Source: Candidatus Binatia bacterium (GTDB lineage Bacteria > Desulfobacterota > Binatia > UBA9968 > JAJDTQ01). Taken from it: DNA of 64,000 nt. The stretch is taken from NCBI GenBank assembly GCA_951813575.1, contig OX638375.1:620001-684000 (forward strand), in the 5' to 3' direction. Made by a program: the position numbers and the translations under genes. Below the pieces are notes generated by a model. The model made no database searches. It saw only the letters and a list, made by a program, of their open reading frames with translations, and was not told where the DNA came from. Below are positions 8,619-16,986 of the stretch, in pieces (position 1 is the stretch's first letter; each line of letters opens with the position of its first letter).

Positions 8619-10022
8619 TTTCCCCCACCCCTTCAGCAACTCGGCTTTCAGCACCTTCCCGGTCGCCCCCTTGGGCAACTCAGGCACGAAGCGGATGTGC
8701 CGCGGGTACTTGAAGCGGGCGAGCCGATCCTGGCAGTAGGCGGCAAGGGTGCCCGCTCCCGGGTTTGCACCCGCCTTCGCCACCACGAAAGCCGCCACTT
8801 CCTCGCCCAGTTCCGGGTGCGGCACCCCCACCACCGCGGCCTCGGCAACATCCGGGTGCTCGGCCAGCACCGCCTCGACTTCCTGGGGAAAGACCGAATA
8901 GCCGCCCCGGAGGATACGTTCCCTGAGGCGCCCGGTGATCTCCACGAACCCGTCGGCGGAGACCCGGGCGAGATCACCGGTCCGGAACCAACCGTCCTCC
9001 AGCACCGGCGCGGCATCGTTCCAGTACCCTTGCAGCGCGGCCGGGGTCCTGATCCAGAGCTCCCCCACGTCCCTCTCCCCGGACTCTACGCCCTCGTCCG
9101 CCACCACCCGGACGTCGACGCCCGGAACCGCGCGCCCGATGCATTCCGGCCGGTCCTCCGCCTCCGACGCCAGATACGAGATGGGCCGGAACAACTCGGT
9201 CATGCCGTAACCCCGGAGGATGCGATGGCCGGCGCGCCCGCGCCATTCCGACGCCAGATCCCAGGGGCACGGCGCGGCGCCGGACACCGACAGCCGCAGC
9301 GAAGACAGGTCGGCGCCGGCGAACTCCGGCGCGCTCAACAGCCGCCGGAACATGGTGGCCACACCCAGGAAAAGGGTCACGCGGCGCTCCTCCATGGCCG
9401 CAAGGACCTGGTCGGGTACGAACCCTCCAGCGAGAACCACTTGGGCGCCCCTGAGCAGCGGGGCCAGGAGCGAACCGTTGAGCCCGAAGGAATGGGGCAG
9501 CGGCAGCACCGACAGCACCACGTCCTCCGACGTCACCGCCATCATCTCCGCCCATGAGCGGTTTGCAAAGGTCAGCGCCGAGTGGCTGAACACCGCGCCC
9601 TTGGGCCGGCCGGTGCTGCCGGAGCTGTAGCCGAAGTGGGCTGGCGCGTCAGCCTCCGTCGCCGTGTCCCAGACACCCTCCCGCGGCTCCACGCGTTCGA
9701 CCACCACGGCCGGGGCCACGTCCGCGAGGATGGCATCCCGCTCCTCGGGCTTCAACAGCGGGCTCAGCGGAACGGCGGTGGCGCCGAGCTTCCAGATACC
9801 CAGCATCGCCACCACGAAAGTCCAGTGGTTGGGCAGCACCAGCGCGACCCGATCTCCCGGCCCGACGTTGCCCTCCACCAGTTCCCGCGCGAATCCGGCA
9901 GCGCGTTGTTGCAGCGCACGGTAGGTCAGGGTCGCGTCGGGACAGAGCAACGCGGGTTTTTCCGGGAAGCGCGCCGCGGTCTCTTCCAGGAGGCAGACGA
10001 AATTCCGCGTCGAAGAGGTCAA
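8610..10022 (-). CDS. AMP-dependent acyl-CoA synthetase/ligase
   Basis: A 470-residue member of the ANL superfamily, which activates a carboxylic acid to acyl-AMP and then acyl-CoA. Motifs occur in order: the phosphate-binding loop YSSGSTGRPKG, GYGMTE (adenine/acyl pocket), WFRTGDLARV (ribose-binding Asp), the hinge GGYSVFPQEVE and the C-terminal catalytic Lys in PKGATGKVLK. The start is TTG at 10022, immediately after the UbiD stop, so the two are co-transcribed. At 470 residues it lies at the short end of the family. Substrate choice is not readable. The UbiD partner points to an aromatic or alpha,beta-unsaturated acid. Confidence 0.9.
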   Translation of the reverse strand: MTSSTRNFVCLLEETAARFPEKPALLCPDATLTYRALQQRAAGFARELVEGNVGPGDRVALVLPNHWTFVVAMLGIWKLGATAVPLSPLLKPEERDAILADVAPAVVVERVEPREGVWDTATEADAPAHFGYSSGSTGRPKGAVFSHSALTFANRSWAEMMAVTSEDVVLSVLPLPHSFGLNGSLLAPLLRGAQVVLAGGFVPDQVLAAMEERRVTLFLGVATMFRRLLSAPEFAGADLSSLRLSVSGAAPCPWDLASEWRGRAGHRILRGYGMTELFRPISYLASEAEDRPECIGRAVPGVDVRVVADEGVESGERDVGELWIRTPAALQGYWNDAAPVLEDGWFRTGDLARVSADGFVEITGRLRERILRGGYSVFPQEVEAVLAEHPDVAEAAVVGVPHPELGEEVAAFVVAKAGANPGAGTLAAYCQDRLARFKYPRHIRFVPELPKGATGKVLKAELLKGWGKGG

Positions 10023-11372
10023 TTACAGCCCCAGCTTGTCGAGGTCGATACGTTCCAGAACTTCCCGGGGAATGCGGTTGCGCGGCGTGTACTCGGCCAG
10101 GGAAGGCTTGGCGGTGGCGTCGACGCCCCACTTGGCGGTGTAGCCGTCGGAATCCGTAGACGGGTCCAGGTCCGATCCCCGGGTGTTGGAGATCACCGTA
10201 ATGTCGCGGTCCGCCTGACACCGGGTGCCCAAGGCCCAGGCTACCTCCCGGTCGTCGAAGATGTCGACGTCGTGGTCCACCACCACCACGCGCTTGATGT
10301 ACATGTCGGCGCCCAGCACCGCCAGGATGGCGTTCTTGGCCTGCCCCGGAACCCGCTGATTAATGGCGACGTAGCAACTGTAAGGCGCGGGCACGCGCAC
10401 CGCGGCCACCGACGGGACGATGGCGCGCACCGCCCGGTAGAGGTTCGCCTCCATGGGAATGGTGGACAGCAACAGGTGGTCCACCTGGGCCACGGCGATG
10501 TCGTGGAAGAGTGCGTCTTCCCGCATGGTCACGGCATTGTAGCGCACCACCTCCCGCCGGCGCTCGCCCAGGCTGTAGCCGGTGAACTCGCTGAACGGCC
10601 CCTCCGGAGTCCGTTCGCCGGGCAGGATCTCCCCCTCCAGAACGATCTCCGCGTGGGCCGGCACCAGCAGGTCCGAGGTCTCGCACCGCACCAGCTCCAG
10701 CGGCTCTCCCAGGATCCCGCCCATGATGGCGCGCTCATCCTCGTCGATGGAGCCGATGGCCAAAGCCCCCAGGCCGATGGCCGGATGGACCCCGACGGCA
10801 AAGGCCACCGGCAACGCCTCGCCCCGCGCTTCCGCCTTCTGGTAGAACTCCCACAGGTGCTTGGACGCGGTGATGTGGATGGAGGTCCGGTCCTTTCCCA
10901 TGATCATCAGGCGATTGTAGGCGCAGTTCCAGGTGCCGTCTTCCGGATCCTTCGCGAACGAGATGGCCGCCGTGATGTAGGGGCCGGCGTCCGCGCCGTG
11001 GTGGACGATCTGCGGCAGCGCCAGCAGGTCGACGTCCCCGCCCGTTCGCACCACCTCCTTGACCGGCCCGGCGTCCACCACCACCGGGGCCACCGGACGC
11101 TCCATGGCCTTCAGGAAGGCCCGCTGTACCTCGCCGGGCTCGGAGTTCATGGCCAGGGCCATGCGGCGCCGGCTGGCATGCAGGTTGGTCACCACCGGAA
11201 GCGCGCTGCCCTTGACGTTCTCCAACAGGAGGACCGGACGGCGGCGCCGTTCCCGCGCCAGCTTGGCCACCAGGGCGGTCACCTCGTGGAGCGGATCCAC
11301 CGGAGCCGATATCCTGACCAGCTCGTCCTTCGATTCCACCAGATCGAGATAACTTCTCAAGTCCTGCGACAT
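10023..11372 (-). CDS. UbiD family decarboxylase
   Basis: A 449-residue UbiD-type enzyme, which uses prenylated FMN for reversible decarboxylation of aromatic or alpha,beta-unsaturated acids. The prFMN/metal region is seen in NCAYNRLM (metal Asn) and the EGEILPGERTPEGPFSEFTG stretch carrying the conserved Glu residues. It is first in a two-gene operon, with the CoA ligase starting on the base after its stop. It needs a UbiX-type prenyltransferase, which is not in this window. A role in aromatic-acid catabolism is more likely than ubiquinone synthesis, because the partner genes are catabolic. Confidence 0.9.
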   Translation of the reverse strand: MSQDLRSYLDLVESKDELVRISAPVDPLHEVTALVAKLARERRRRPVLLLENVKGSALPVVTNLHASRRRMALAMNSEPGEVQRAFLKAMERPVAPVVVDAGPVKEVVRTGGDVDLLALPQIVHHGADAGPYITAAISFAKDPEDGTWNCAYNRLMIMGKDRTSIHITASKHLWEFYQKAEARGEALPVAFAVGVHPAIGLGALAIGSIDEDERAIMGGILGEPLELVRCETSDLLVPAHAEIVLEGEILPGERTPEGPFSEFTGYSLGERRREVVRYNAVTMREDALFHDIAVAQVDHLLLSTIPMEANLYRAVRAIVPSVAAVRVPAPYSCYVAINQRVPGQAKNAILAVLGADMYIKRVVVVDHDVDIFDDREVAWALGTRCQADRDITVISNTRGSDLDPSTDSDGYTAKWGVDATAKPSLAEYTPRNRIPREVLERIDLDKLGL

Positions 11373-11488
11373 GGATCACCCGTTTCCATGAGAGTCGTGC
11401 GGGCGCGGTTGGAACCATCCCTCGCGCCAAAGCCACAAGTTAATTGAAAGCCTCTCGGATTTTAAGCGTCGCAGCCACGTACCCCGGC

Positions 11489-11959
11489 CTACCCTCTCAC
11501 AATCTCCGGCTGATGACTCACCGGGAAGTTGACCGAGCGCGCGATAAAGCACATGGCATTGGCCCTTTCGTGCAGGTCCTCCGCCGTCTTCGGATCGCTC
11601 TCGTGGCTGATGGCAACGCGGGGCTTGAGAGACACGCCCGTAAATTCGCCCGAGCCGTCGGGGTAGGTCCGCATCACGCCCTCGGCCGCGTCCTCATAGG
11701 CGGTGACGACGACCTTGTTGGCCGCGCACAGGTGCAGGTACCAGAGCATGTGGCAGGCCGAGAGTGCGGCCACGAGCAGATCTTCCGGGTTGTGGCGGCT
11801 CGCATCGCCCAGATAGGCTGGATCGGCCGAGCCCTTGATCGGCGGCTTGCCCGCACAGGCAACCTCGTAGTCGCGCGTGTACGCCCTGTAGTCAACCGTG
11901 CCCCCGCCCCGGTTTCCCGTCCAGGTCACGACCGCCGCATAGGTATGTTCTTTCGCCAT
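11489..11959 (-). CDS. OsmC family protein, cysteine form
   Basis: A 156-residue OsmC/Ohr-superfamily protein, likely a thiol-dependent peroxidase or related detoxifying enzyme. The peroxidatic Cys is read as Cys69 in LLVAALSACHMLW and its partner as Cys137 in NAMCFIARSVN; Cys78 is extra. The start is ATG 11959 (MAKEHTY), preceded by a GGCGGAAAG ribosome site. The longer open frame upstream only shadows the divergent gene. It is divergent from the selenocysteine OsmC at 12032 with 72 bp between them, so the two may share control. Confidence 0.9.
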   Translation of the reverse strand: MAKEHTYAAVVTWTGNRGGGTVDYRAYTRDYEVACAGKPPIKGSADPAYLGDASRHNPEDLLVAALSACHMLWYLHLCAANKVVVTAYEDAAEGVMRTYPDGSGEFTGVSLKPRVAISHESDPKTAEDLHERANAMCFIARSVNFPVSHQPEIVRG

Positions 11960-12031
11960 CTTTCCGCCCTCTGTGATAGAAAGACTCGTGGCCGAATGAA
12001 TAAGGCTTTGATGTATCCAAACGGAGGAAAT

Positions 12032-12601
12032 ATGGCCATCACGGACGACACCGACGACCCTGGCTGCTGCTCCATCGACTACACCCACCACAAGGCCGTC
12101 TTCGAGCGCCGCCGGAAGATCTTCCAGGAGGACCCTTCCAAGGCGGTCACGGTGCACGAAGCGCAGATCAAACTGGTCAACGACCACCTGAAGGCGGCCA
12201 GGACCTCCGAAGGCTATACCATCTTCTGCGACGAACCGCCGTCACGCGGGGGGAGCGGCAAGGGCGCCGCCCCGCTCCAGTACTTCGTCGCCTCCATCGG
12301 CTTCTGAATGCTCAGCCAGGTGACGCAGTTGGCGTCATTCATGGACATCCGGATCGAACGCGCGGAGATGACGGTACGGGGGGAATTCGACCAGAAGGGC
12401 AAGTTCGGGTTGTCGGACGTGCCGTCGGCCTGCACCCGCCTGGTCTACCGGCTGGACCTGCAAAGCCCCGACAGCCGGGAGCGCATCGTCGAGTTCACCG
12501 AAGCCCTGGAACGGTCCTGCTACACCACCAACACCCTGCGGAACCCGGTGGAGGTGGTGCCGGAGTTGACGCTCAACGGCGTGGACGTGCCGCTGGGCTA
12601 G
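12032..12601 (+). CDS. selenocysteine-containing OsmC-like protein
   Basis: A 189-residue OsmC-superfamily protein read through an in-frame TGA at codon 92 (12305-12307). The sequence APLQYFVASIGF-U-MLSQVTQLA puts Sec exactly where relatives carry the reactive Cys at the start of the central helix. The expected second Cys is Cys163 in ERSCYTTNTLRNP, so the Sec/Cys pair is complete. Both halves are one continuous frame with no spacing change. The ATG 12032 has an ACGGAGGAAAT ribosome site. A hairpin 13 nt after the TGA fits a bacterial SECIS. The expected activity is reduction of peroxides or another electrophile. Selenoprotein OsmC-like proteins have been reported from marine metagenomes. A nonsense mutation is the less likely alternative. 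Confidence 0.87.
12321..12337 (+). promoter_or_regulatory. bacterial SECIS hairpin of the OsmC-like gene
   Basis: TGACGC-AGTTG-GCGTCA is a perfect 6-bp stem, extendable by two G-T pairs, with a 5-nt loop. It starts 13 nt after the TGA, and the loop G is the second loop base, 21 nt downstream of the TGA. Position and loop agree with the known bacterial SECIS pattern. Confidence 0.78.
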
Positions 12602-12630
12602 CCGGAGCCCTTCCCCTCCCCGCCTCTGGA

Positions 12631-12740
12631 CCCCGGGTCAAGCCCGGGGTGACGTCATATAGGGGCCGGGGTGACGTTGCGGGTGCCGGGGTGACATTAT
12701 GCGGCCGGAGTGACGTTATGCGGCCGGGGTGACGTTGCGG
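12631..12740. repeat. REP-like palindrome with tandem tail
   Basis: The palindrome CCCCGGGTCAAGCCCGGGG (12631-12649) is followed by four or five degenerate units of the form GGCCGGGGTGACGTTGCG. The same palindrome and GTGACG tails recur at 30771, 47369 and 49982. No gene is seen here. This block fills the first part of the gap from 12602 to 12984. Confidence 0.75.
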
Positions 12741-12778
12741 ATGCCGCAATTGACGGATTCGGGACCTCATTGCCGAAG

Positions 12779-12988
12779 CTAGTGTCGTGTCCCACGTAAA
12801 TGTTGACAAATCTGCTGGTCTTTTTCGTCGTCGGCTGCGTTGGTCACCCCGGGCCCCGGGTCAGGCCCGGGGCAAGCTTGACCCGGGGTCTTCCTCGCGT
12901 GGTAACCGCCACTGCTCGTCATCGCGCCTTGCCGACAACAAAAAATCCTGCGCATCTTTGTCAAAATTTACGTGGGACACGACACTAG
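12779..12988. mobile_element. 210-bp IS630-type MITE
   Basis: Terminal inverted repeats of 31 bp (12780-12810 and 12957-12987) match with one mismatch, beginning TAGTGTCGTGTCCCACGT, and weaker pairing continues inward. Both ends sit in CTAG, which fits the target duplication of IS630/Tc1-type elements. The interior has no credible gene and contains CCCGGG-rich palindromes. The right end supplies the TAG stop codon of the neighbouring deacetylase gene. It is probably mobilised by a transposase elsewhere in the genome. Confidence 0.75.
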
Positions 12989-13800
12989 CCCTGCTCCAGC
13001 ACCCACCGGGCCACCTCGTCGTGGCGCGCGAACCAGACTCGCGAGAACCCCTTCATGTACCGGAGGATCTCGGTCAGCATGGCCGACATCATCGGCCGGC
13101 CGCCGAAGTGGGCGTGGACCGTCAGGTTGATCATCTCGGGCGCCTCCGATCGGTAGAGGAAATCGAAGGTGTCCTTGTACACGTTCAGGAAATCGCGCGG
13201 GCTGCCACGCAACACGCGGTTGTCGGCGAAATCGCTGTGGGGAATGGCCACGATGTTCCCGGACGCGGTAGACATCCGGTACGGGACGTCGGTGTCGTTG
13301 TAGTCTCCGTGCCAGACGCAGCCGGCTTCCGCCAGAAACCCCGCGGTGTGCTCGGTGGGCGTGGCCCTGGGGCTGAGCCAGCCGACGGGCCGCACTCCTG
13401 TCACGCCTTGGATGAGGTCGAAGCAGCGACCGATCACTTCCTTCTCCTCGTCCGCCGAGAGGTCGGTGAGAAAAGCATCCTGGCTGTAGGAGTGGCCGGC
13501 AACCTCGTGCCCGTTGTCGTGCAGAGCCTTGACCGCGTCAGGGAACAGCTCCACCGAGCGGCCGCTGGTGCACACGGTGGCCGGGACCTCGAATTCACGG
13601 AAGATCTTCATGAACCGCCAGACCCCGGTGCGGCCGCCGTATTCCGACCACGACACTCCCAGCCGGTCCACCACCCCCGGCTTCAACGGCGAAGACATGG
13701 GCGAGTAGGACGGCGCGTTTCCCGGCGACCAGGTCTCGAACATGGGGGTCACGAGGACCGCGACCCGGGCCCCGTCGGGCCATTTCTCGATGGTTGACAA
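12985..13800 (-). CDS. polysaccharide deacetylase family protein (PuuE/allantoinase-like)
   Basis: A 271-residue NodB-fold protein. It resembles the PuuE-like branch of cytosolic, metal-dependent amide hydrolases more than secreted chitin or peptidoglycan deacetylases, since there is no signal peptide. Visible elements are GHEVAGHSYSQD (motif 2, HxxxH-like metal ligands), RPVGWLSPRATPTEHT and LTVHAHFGGRP near the C-terminus. The stop codon TAG lies in the end of the adjacent MITE, so the last residues may have been altered by the insertion. It starts 21 bp before the DUF72 stop on the same strand and may belong to that operon. Confidence 0.83.
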   Translation of the reverse strand: MSTIEKWPDGARVAVLVTPMFETWSPGNAPSYSPMSSPLKPGVVDRLGVSWSEYGGRTGVWRFMKIFREFEVPATVCTSGRSVELFPDAVKALHDNGHEVAGHSYSQDAFLTDLSADEEKEVIGRCFDLIQGVTGVRPVGWLSPRATPTEHTAGFLAEAGCVWHGDYNDTDVPYRMSTASGNIVAIPHSDFADNRVLRGSPRDFLNVYKDTFDFLYRSEAPEMINLTVHAHFGGRPMMSAMLTEILRYMKGFSRVWFARHDEVARWVLEQG

Positions 13801-13821
13801 TGGATTCCCCTTCCCTTCGAT

Positions 13822-14550
13822 TCATGCCTCCGGCGCACCGGCGCTCTCCGCCTCTTTCACAAGCTCGATGAACCGGGCCGCCAGCCTCGGACCGGTGGCC
13901 TCGTCCTCGTGCTTGAAAAACACGTAGCCGCGATCCCACTTCTGCTCGCGCACCCTCTCCGCCCACGCTCCGATGGCCTCATCCGTATAGTCCACCGCCC
14001 GCAGCCGAAGGTAGCCCCAACTGGCGGTGGACACGAACGGGACCTCGCCGTCCAGCTCGCCGTCGGCGATGCACAGCGCCGCGTCGCGCTCCCGGAGCGT
14101 GTCGAACACCTCCTCGTCAAACCACGATAGATGACGAAATTCCACCGCCACCCGCTGCTCCTCCGGCAGCGTGGCGAGAAAATCCCGCAGCCGCGGCAGG
14201 TCCAGCCGCAGGTTGGGAGGCAACTGGAACAGCACCGGGCCGAGCTTGTCTCCCAGGGACTCCAGACGCTGGAACAGGAAGGCCACGGCATCCCCCGCCT
14301 GCTTGAGGCGGGCGTGGTGCGTGATGGCCCGGGACGCCTTGACGGAAAAGGAAAAGCCCTCCGGCACCTGCTCGCGCCAGCGCGCCAGCACCGGGTCCGC
14401 GGGCATGCGGTAGAAGGTGTGGTTGATCTCCACCGTGTCGAACCGGCCGGCATAGAACGGCAGCATCTCCTTGTCCGGCAAGCCGGCGGGATAGAACTTG
14501 CCCTTCCACGGCTTGTAGGCGTAGCCGCTGGTTCCCACGAAAAGTTTCAA
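13822..14550 (-). CDS. DUF72 domain-containing protein
   Basis: A 242-residue TIM-barrel-like protein of unknown biochemical function (YecE/DUF72 family). The N-terminus KLFVGTSGYAYKPWKGKFYP, then FDTVEINHTFYRMP, GPVLFQLPPN and VAVEFRHLSWF are all characteristic. The start is TTG at 14550, overlapping the threonine synthase stop by three bases with GGAG upstream. The much longer open frame is a shadow of that gene. Overlap indicates translation coupled to thrC, but the family gives no mechanistic reason for the pairing. Confidence 0.88.
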   Translation of the reverse strand: MKLFVGTSGYAYKPWKGKFYPAGLPDKEMLPFYAGRFDTVEINHTFYRMPADPVLARWREQVPEGFSFSVKASRAITHHARLKQAGDAVAFLFQRLESLGDKLGPVLFQLPPNLRLDLPRLRDFLATLPEEQRVAVEFRHLSWFDEEVFDTLRERDAALCIADGELDGEVPFVSTASWGYLRLRAVDYTDEAIGAWAERVREQKWDRGYVFFKHEDEATGPRLAARFIELVKEAESAGAPEA

Positions 14551-15719
14551 GGAAGATCGCTCCACAGATGCGGGTACTTGAGCCCGGATCCGGTGATCAT
14601 CAGCACCACCCGCTCCTCCCTGTCCACATCGCCGCGTTCCAGGAGCCTGTGCAAGCCTGCCACGCACGCGCCGGCCTCCGGCGCCGCGAAGATCCCTTCG
14701 GCAGAACCAAGCTCCCGCACGCTTTCCAGGATCTCGGCGTCGGACACGCTCAGAGCGGTGCCGCCGCTCTTGCGCAGAATGTCCAGAATCATGAAATCCC
14801 CGATGGCCACGGGGACGCGCAGACCCGCGGCCACGGTCGCCGGTTGGACGACCGCCTCCGCCGTGTCCGCTCCGGCCGTGAACGCGTTGACGATGGGGGC
14901 GCAGCCCTCGGCCTGGACCGAGATCATGCGCGGACGCCTGGAATCGATCCATCCCAACTCTTCCATCTCGTCGAAGGCCTTCCACATGCCGATCAGGCCG
15001 GTGCCGCCACCCGTCGGGTACACCACCGCGTCCGGCAGGGTCCAGTCCATCTGTTCGGCAAGCTCGTAGGCCATGGTCTTCTTGCCCTCGACCCGATAGG
15101 GCTCCTTCAGGGTCGAGACATCGAACCACCCTTCGCTTTCCTTCTTCTCCCCGATGATACGGCCGCAATCGTTGATGAAGCCGTCCACCAGCACGACGTG
15201 GGCGCCGTACTGCATGCATTCCACGACGCTCACCCGCGACGCGTCCCGGGGCATGTAGATATGAGCCTCCAGACCGGCCTTGGCCGCGTAGGCGGCCAGC
15301 GCTCCGGACGCGTTCCCGGCCGAGGGCACCGCCAGGCGTTCCGCACCCAGCTCCTTCGCCATGGAAACGGCCGCGGTCATGCCCCGGGCCTTGAACGAGC
15401 CGGTGGGATTGAGGCCCTCGTCCTTGAGGTGGAGGCGCGGCATGCCCAACCGCCGGCCCAGCCGGCCGGCGTGGGCCAGCGGCGTCCATCCTTCCCCCAG
15501 GGTCGTGATGGCCGCGTCGTCGGCCACCGGCAGCACCTCGCGATACCGCCACAGGTTCGCCGCCCGTCCCCGGAGACTGTCACGGGTCAGCGTCACGCCG
15601 GCCCGGGCCAGGTCGTAGCGGACCAGCAGCGGGCGGCCGCATTCCCGGCAGAGGTTGTGGAGTTTCGCCCGTTCATGACGTACCCCGCAACGCGAGCATT
15701 CCAGAAACGTCACATACAT
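14547..15719 (-). CDS. thrC: threonine synthase-like PLP enzyme
   Basis: A 390-residue fold-type II PLP enzyme, expected to convert O-phospho-L-homoserine to threonine. An N-terminal zinc ribbon (Cys8, Cys11, Cys24, Cys27), LGEGWTPL, and the PLP lysine Lys109 in LNPTGSFKARG are seen, plus a phosphate-binding GGTGL stretch. Length and the zinc ribbon match the archaeal/plant-like ThrC class. A sigma70-like promoter lies about 115 bp upstream. Some paralogues with this build act on other amino acids, so the symbol is likely but not certain. Confidence 0.85.
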   Translation of the reverse strand: MYVTFLECSRCGVRHERAKLHNLCRECGRPLLVRYDLARAGVTLTRDSLRGRAANLWRYREVLPVADDAAITTLGEGWTPLAHAGRLGRRLGMPRLHLKDEGLNPTGSFKARGMTAAVSMAKELGAERLAVPSAGNASGALAAYAAKAGLEAHIYMPRDASRVSVVECMQYGAHVVLVDGFINDCGRIIGEKKESEGWFDVSTLKEPYRVEGKKTMAYELAEQMDWTLPDAVVYPTGGGTGLIGMWKAFDEMEELGWIDSRRPRMISVQAEGCAPIVNAFTAGADTAEAVVQPATVAAGLRVPVAIGDFMILDILRKSGGTALSVSDAEILESVRELGSAEGIFAAPEAGACVAGLHRLLERGDVDREERVVLMITGSGLKYPHLWSDLP

Positions 15720-15834
15720 AACGCACCCCCCGAGCCGCCGTTCGAGGCCCCGCCGGGCCCGACTCGCGACGGGCTAGGGATCAATGGTAGGGAGTCAATA
15801 GACGACTTTGTAGATTAGAATTATCGCTAATAGG

Positions 15835-15863
15835 AATATAGAACATTTGTCGCGCGTTGACAA
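15835..15863 (-). promoter_or_regulatory. sigma70-type promoter upstream of thrC
   Basis: On the minus strand TTGTCA, a 17-nt spacer and TATATT form a near-consensus promoter in an unusually AT-rich stretch (15800-15860). It points to thrC and would give a leader of roughly 110 nt, separating thrC from the PrpF gene upstream. Confidence 0.55.
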
Positions 15864-15887
15864 TGGGTTAGGATGCGTGGGATGCGT

Positions 15888-16985
15888 TCACAGCCGCGGG
15901 CTCCACACCCTCCCCGGAACGTAGATCTGGCCCTGAAACAGCTTTCGGGCGGTGCGCACCACCCCCGCCTTCTGGAGCGCAAAGTCGTCGCCCACTCCGC
16001 TCAACTCGAACGCCACGGTGATGGAGCCGCTGGGATGCTCGATCTCCACCATCTCGGAGAACCCCCCGCCGGTTTCCGCGATGCCGTCCGCGACGGTGCC
16101 TGGGACCAGCGCGCAACTCCCGACGCAGATGGCGCCGGAGACCGCGTGGGCCGCATGGCAGTCGGTGGGCACGAAGTAGCGGGAGGTCAGCGCCCCGCCC
16201 CGGCGCGGACGGGAGAGGATGCCGAACTTGGGAATGACCTTGCCGCGCACGTCCCCGAGCCCCATCTTCTCGCCGGCGACCACCCGGACGGCCTCCAGCC
16301 GCTCCAGTAGTGCCCGGTTGGCGTCCAGCTCGGCCTTGCTCTCGTCGCCCTGCACGCCCATGCTCTCGGCCGTGGCCAGCACCATGGGCATGGCGACATC
16401 CACGCAACTCACCTCGACGCACTCGATGACCTCCTTGCGCCGGCCGGTGGGGAACAGCGCTCCGGTCTTGGAGCCGATGACGTCCATGAAGTTGAGCAGG
16501 ATCGGCGCCGCCGTCCCGGGAACCCCGTCGATGGCGGTGCCGCCGTCATACTCGACGCTGCCCCCCGGGGTCTCCAACACCGCCTCGATAAGGGAGTCGG
16601 TGTTGACGTTGCGGATATTCACCACCGTCCTGGGGTCGTCCGGGGACACCAGCCCGCGGTCGATGGCGAAGGGGCCGACGCCGGCCAGCATGTTGCCGCA
16701 TGTAGGGCTGTAGTCAACGGAAGCCTGGCCCACCGAGACCTGGGCGAACAGGTAGTCCACGTCCGCCCAGGGATGGTCCGACGGCGAGACGATGGCGACC
16801 TTGCTGGTGAGCGTGGTGGCGCCGCCCACTCCGTCGATCTGACGCTGGTCGGGGGAACCCATGGCCGCCAGCAGCACCCGGTCGCGGATGGCATCGTCAG
16901 GGGGCAACTCGCCGGCCAGGAAATACGGCCCCCGGGAGGTGCCGCCGCGCATCATGGTGCAGGGAATCGCGGTCTGGTCCGCCAT
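15888..16985 (-). CDS. PrpF-family isomerase (4-oxalomesaconate tautomerase/methylaconitate isomerase type)
   Basis: A 365-residue protein of the PrpF family, two-domain diaminopimelate-epimerase-like folds that shift double bonds in tricarboxylic acids. The N-terminus PCTMMRGGTSRGPYF, then GVGGATTLTSKVAI and the TCGNML segment are family signatures. TCGNML carries the region equivalent to the catalytic Cys. Relatives isomerise 2-methyl-aconitate or 4-oxalomesaconate, the latter in gallate/protocatechuate cleavage pathways. The lipocalin-like gene ends one base before its ATG, so they are co-transcribed. Confidence 0.88.
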   Translation of the reverse strand: MADQTAIPCTMMRGGTSRGPYFLAGELPPDDAIRDRVLLAAMGSPDQRQIDGVGGATTLTSKVAIVSPSDHPWADVDYLFAQVSVGQASVDYSPTCGNMLAGVGPFAIDRGLVSPDDPRTVVNIRNVNTDSLIEAVLETPGGSVEYDGGTAIDGVPGTAAPILLNFMDVIGSKTGALFPTGRRKEVIECVEVSCVDVAMPMVLATAESMGVQGDESKAELDANRALLERLEAVRVVAGEKMGLGDVRGKVIPKFGILSRPRRGGALTSRYFVPTDCHAAHAVSGAICVGSCALVPGTVADGIAETGGGFSEMVEIEHPSGSITVAFELSGVGDDFALQKAGVVRTARKLFQGQIYVPGRVWSPRL

Positions 16986-16986
16986 G

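Noticed and set aside
12308..12601. A separate 97-residue gene starting ATG 12308
   Set aside because: It begins on the base after TGA, lacks a ribosome site and reads as the second half of the OsmC fold, so it is merged into the Sec protein.
12985..13800. Secreted peptidoglycan or chitin deacetylase
   Set aside because: No signal peptide; motifs resemble the cytosolic PuuE-like branch better.
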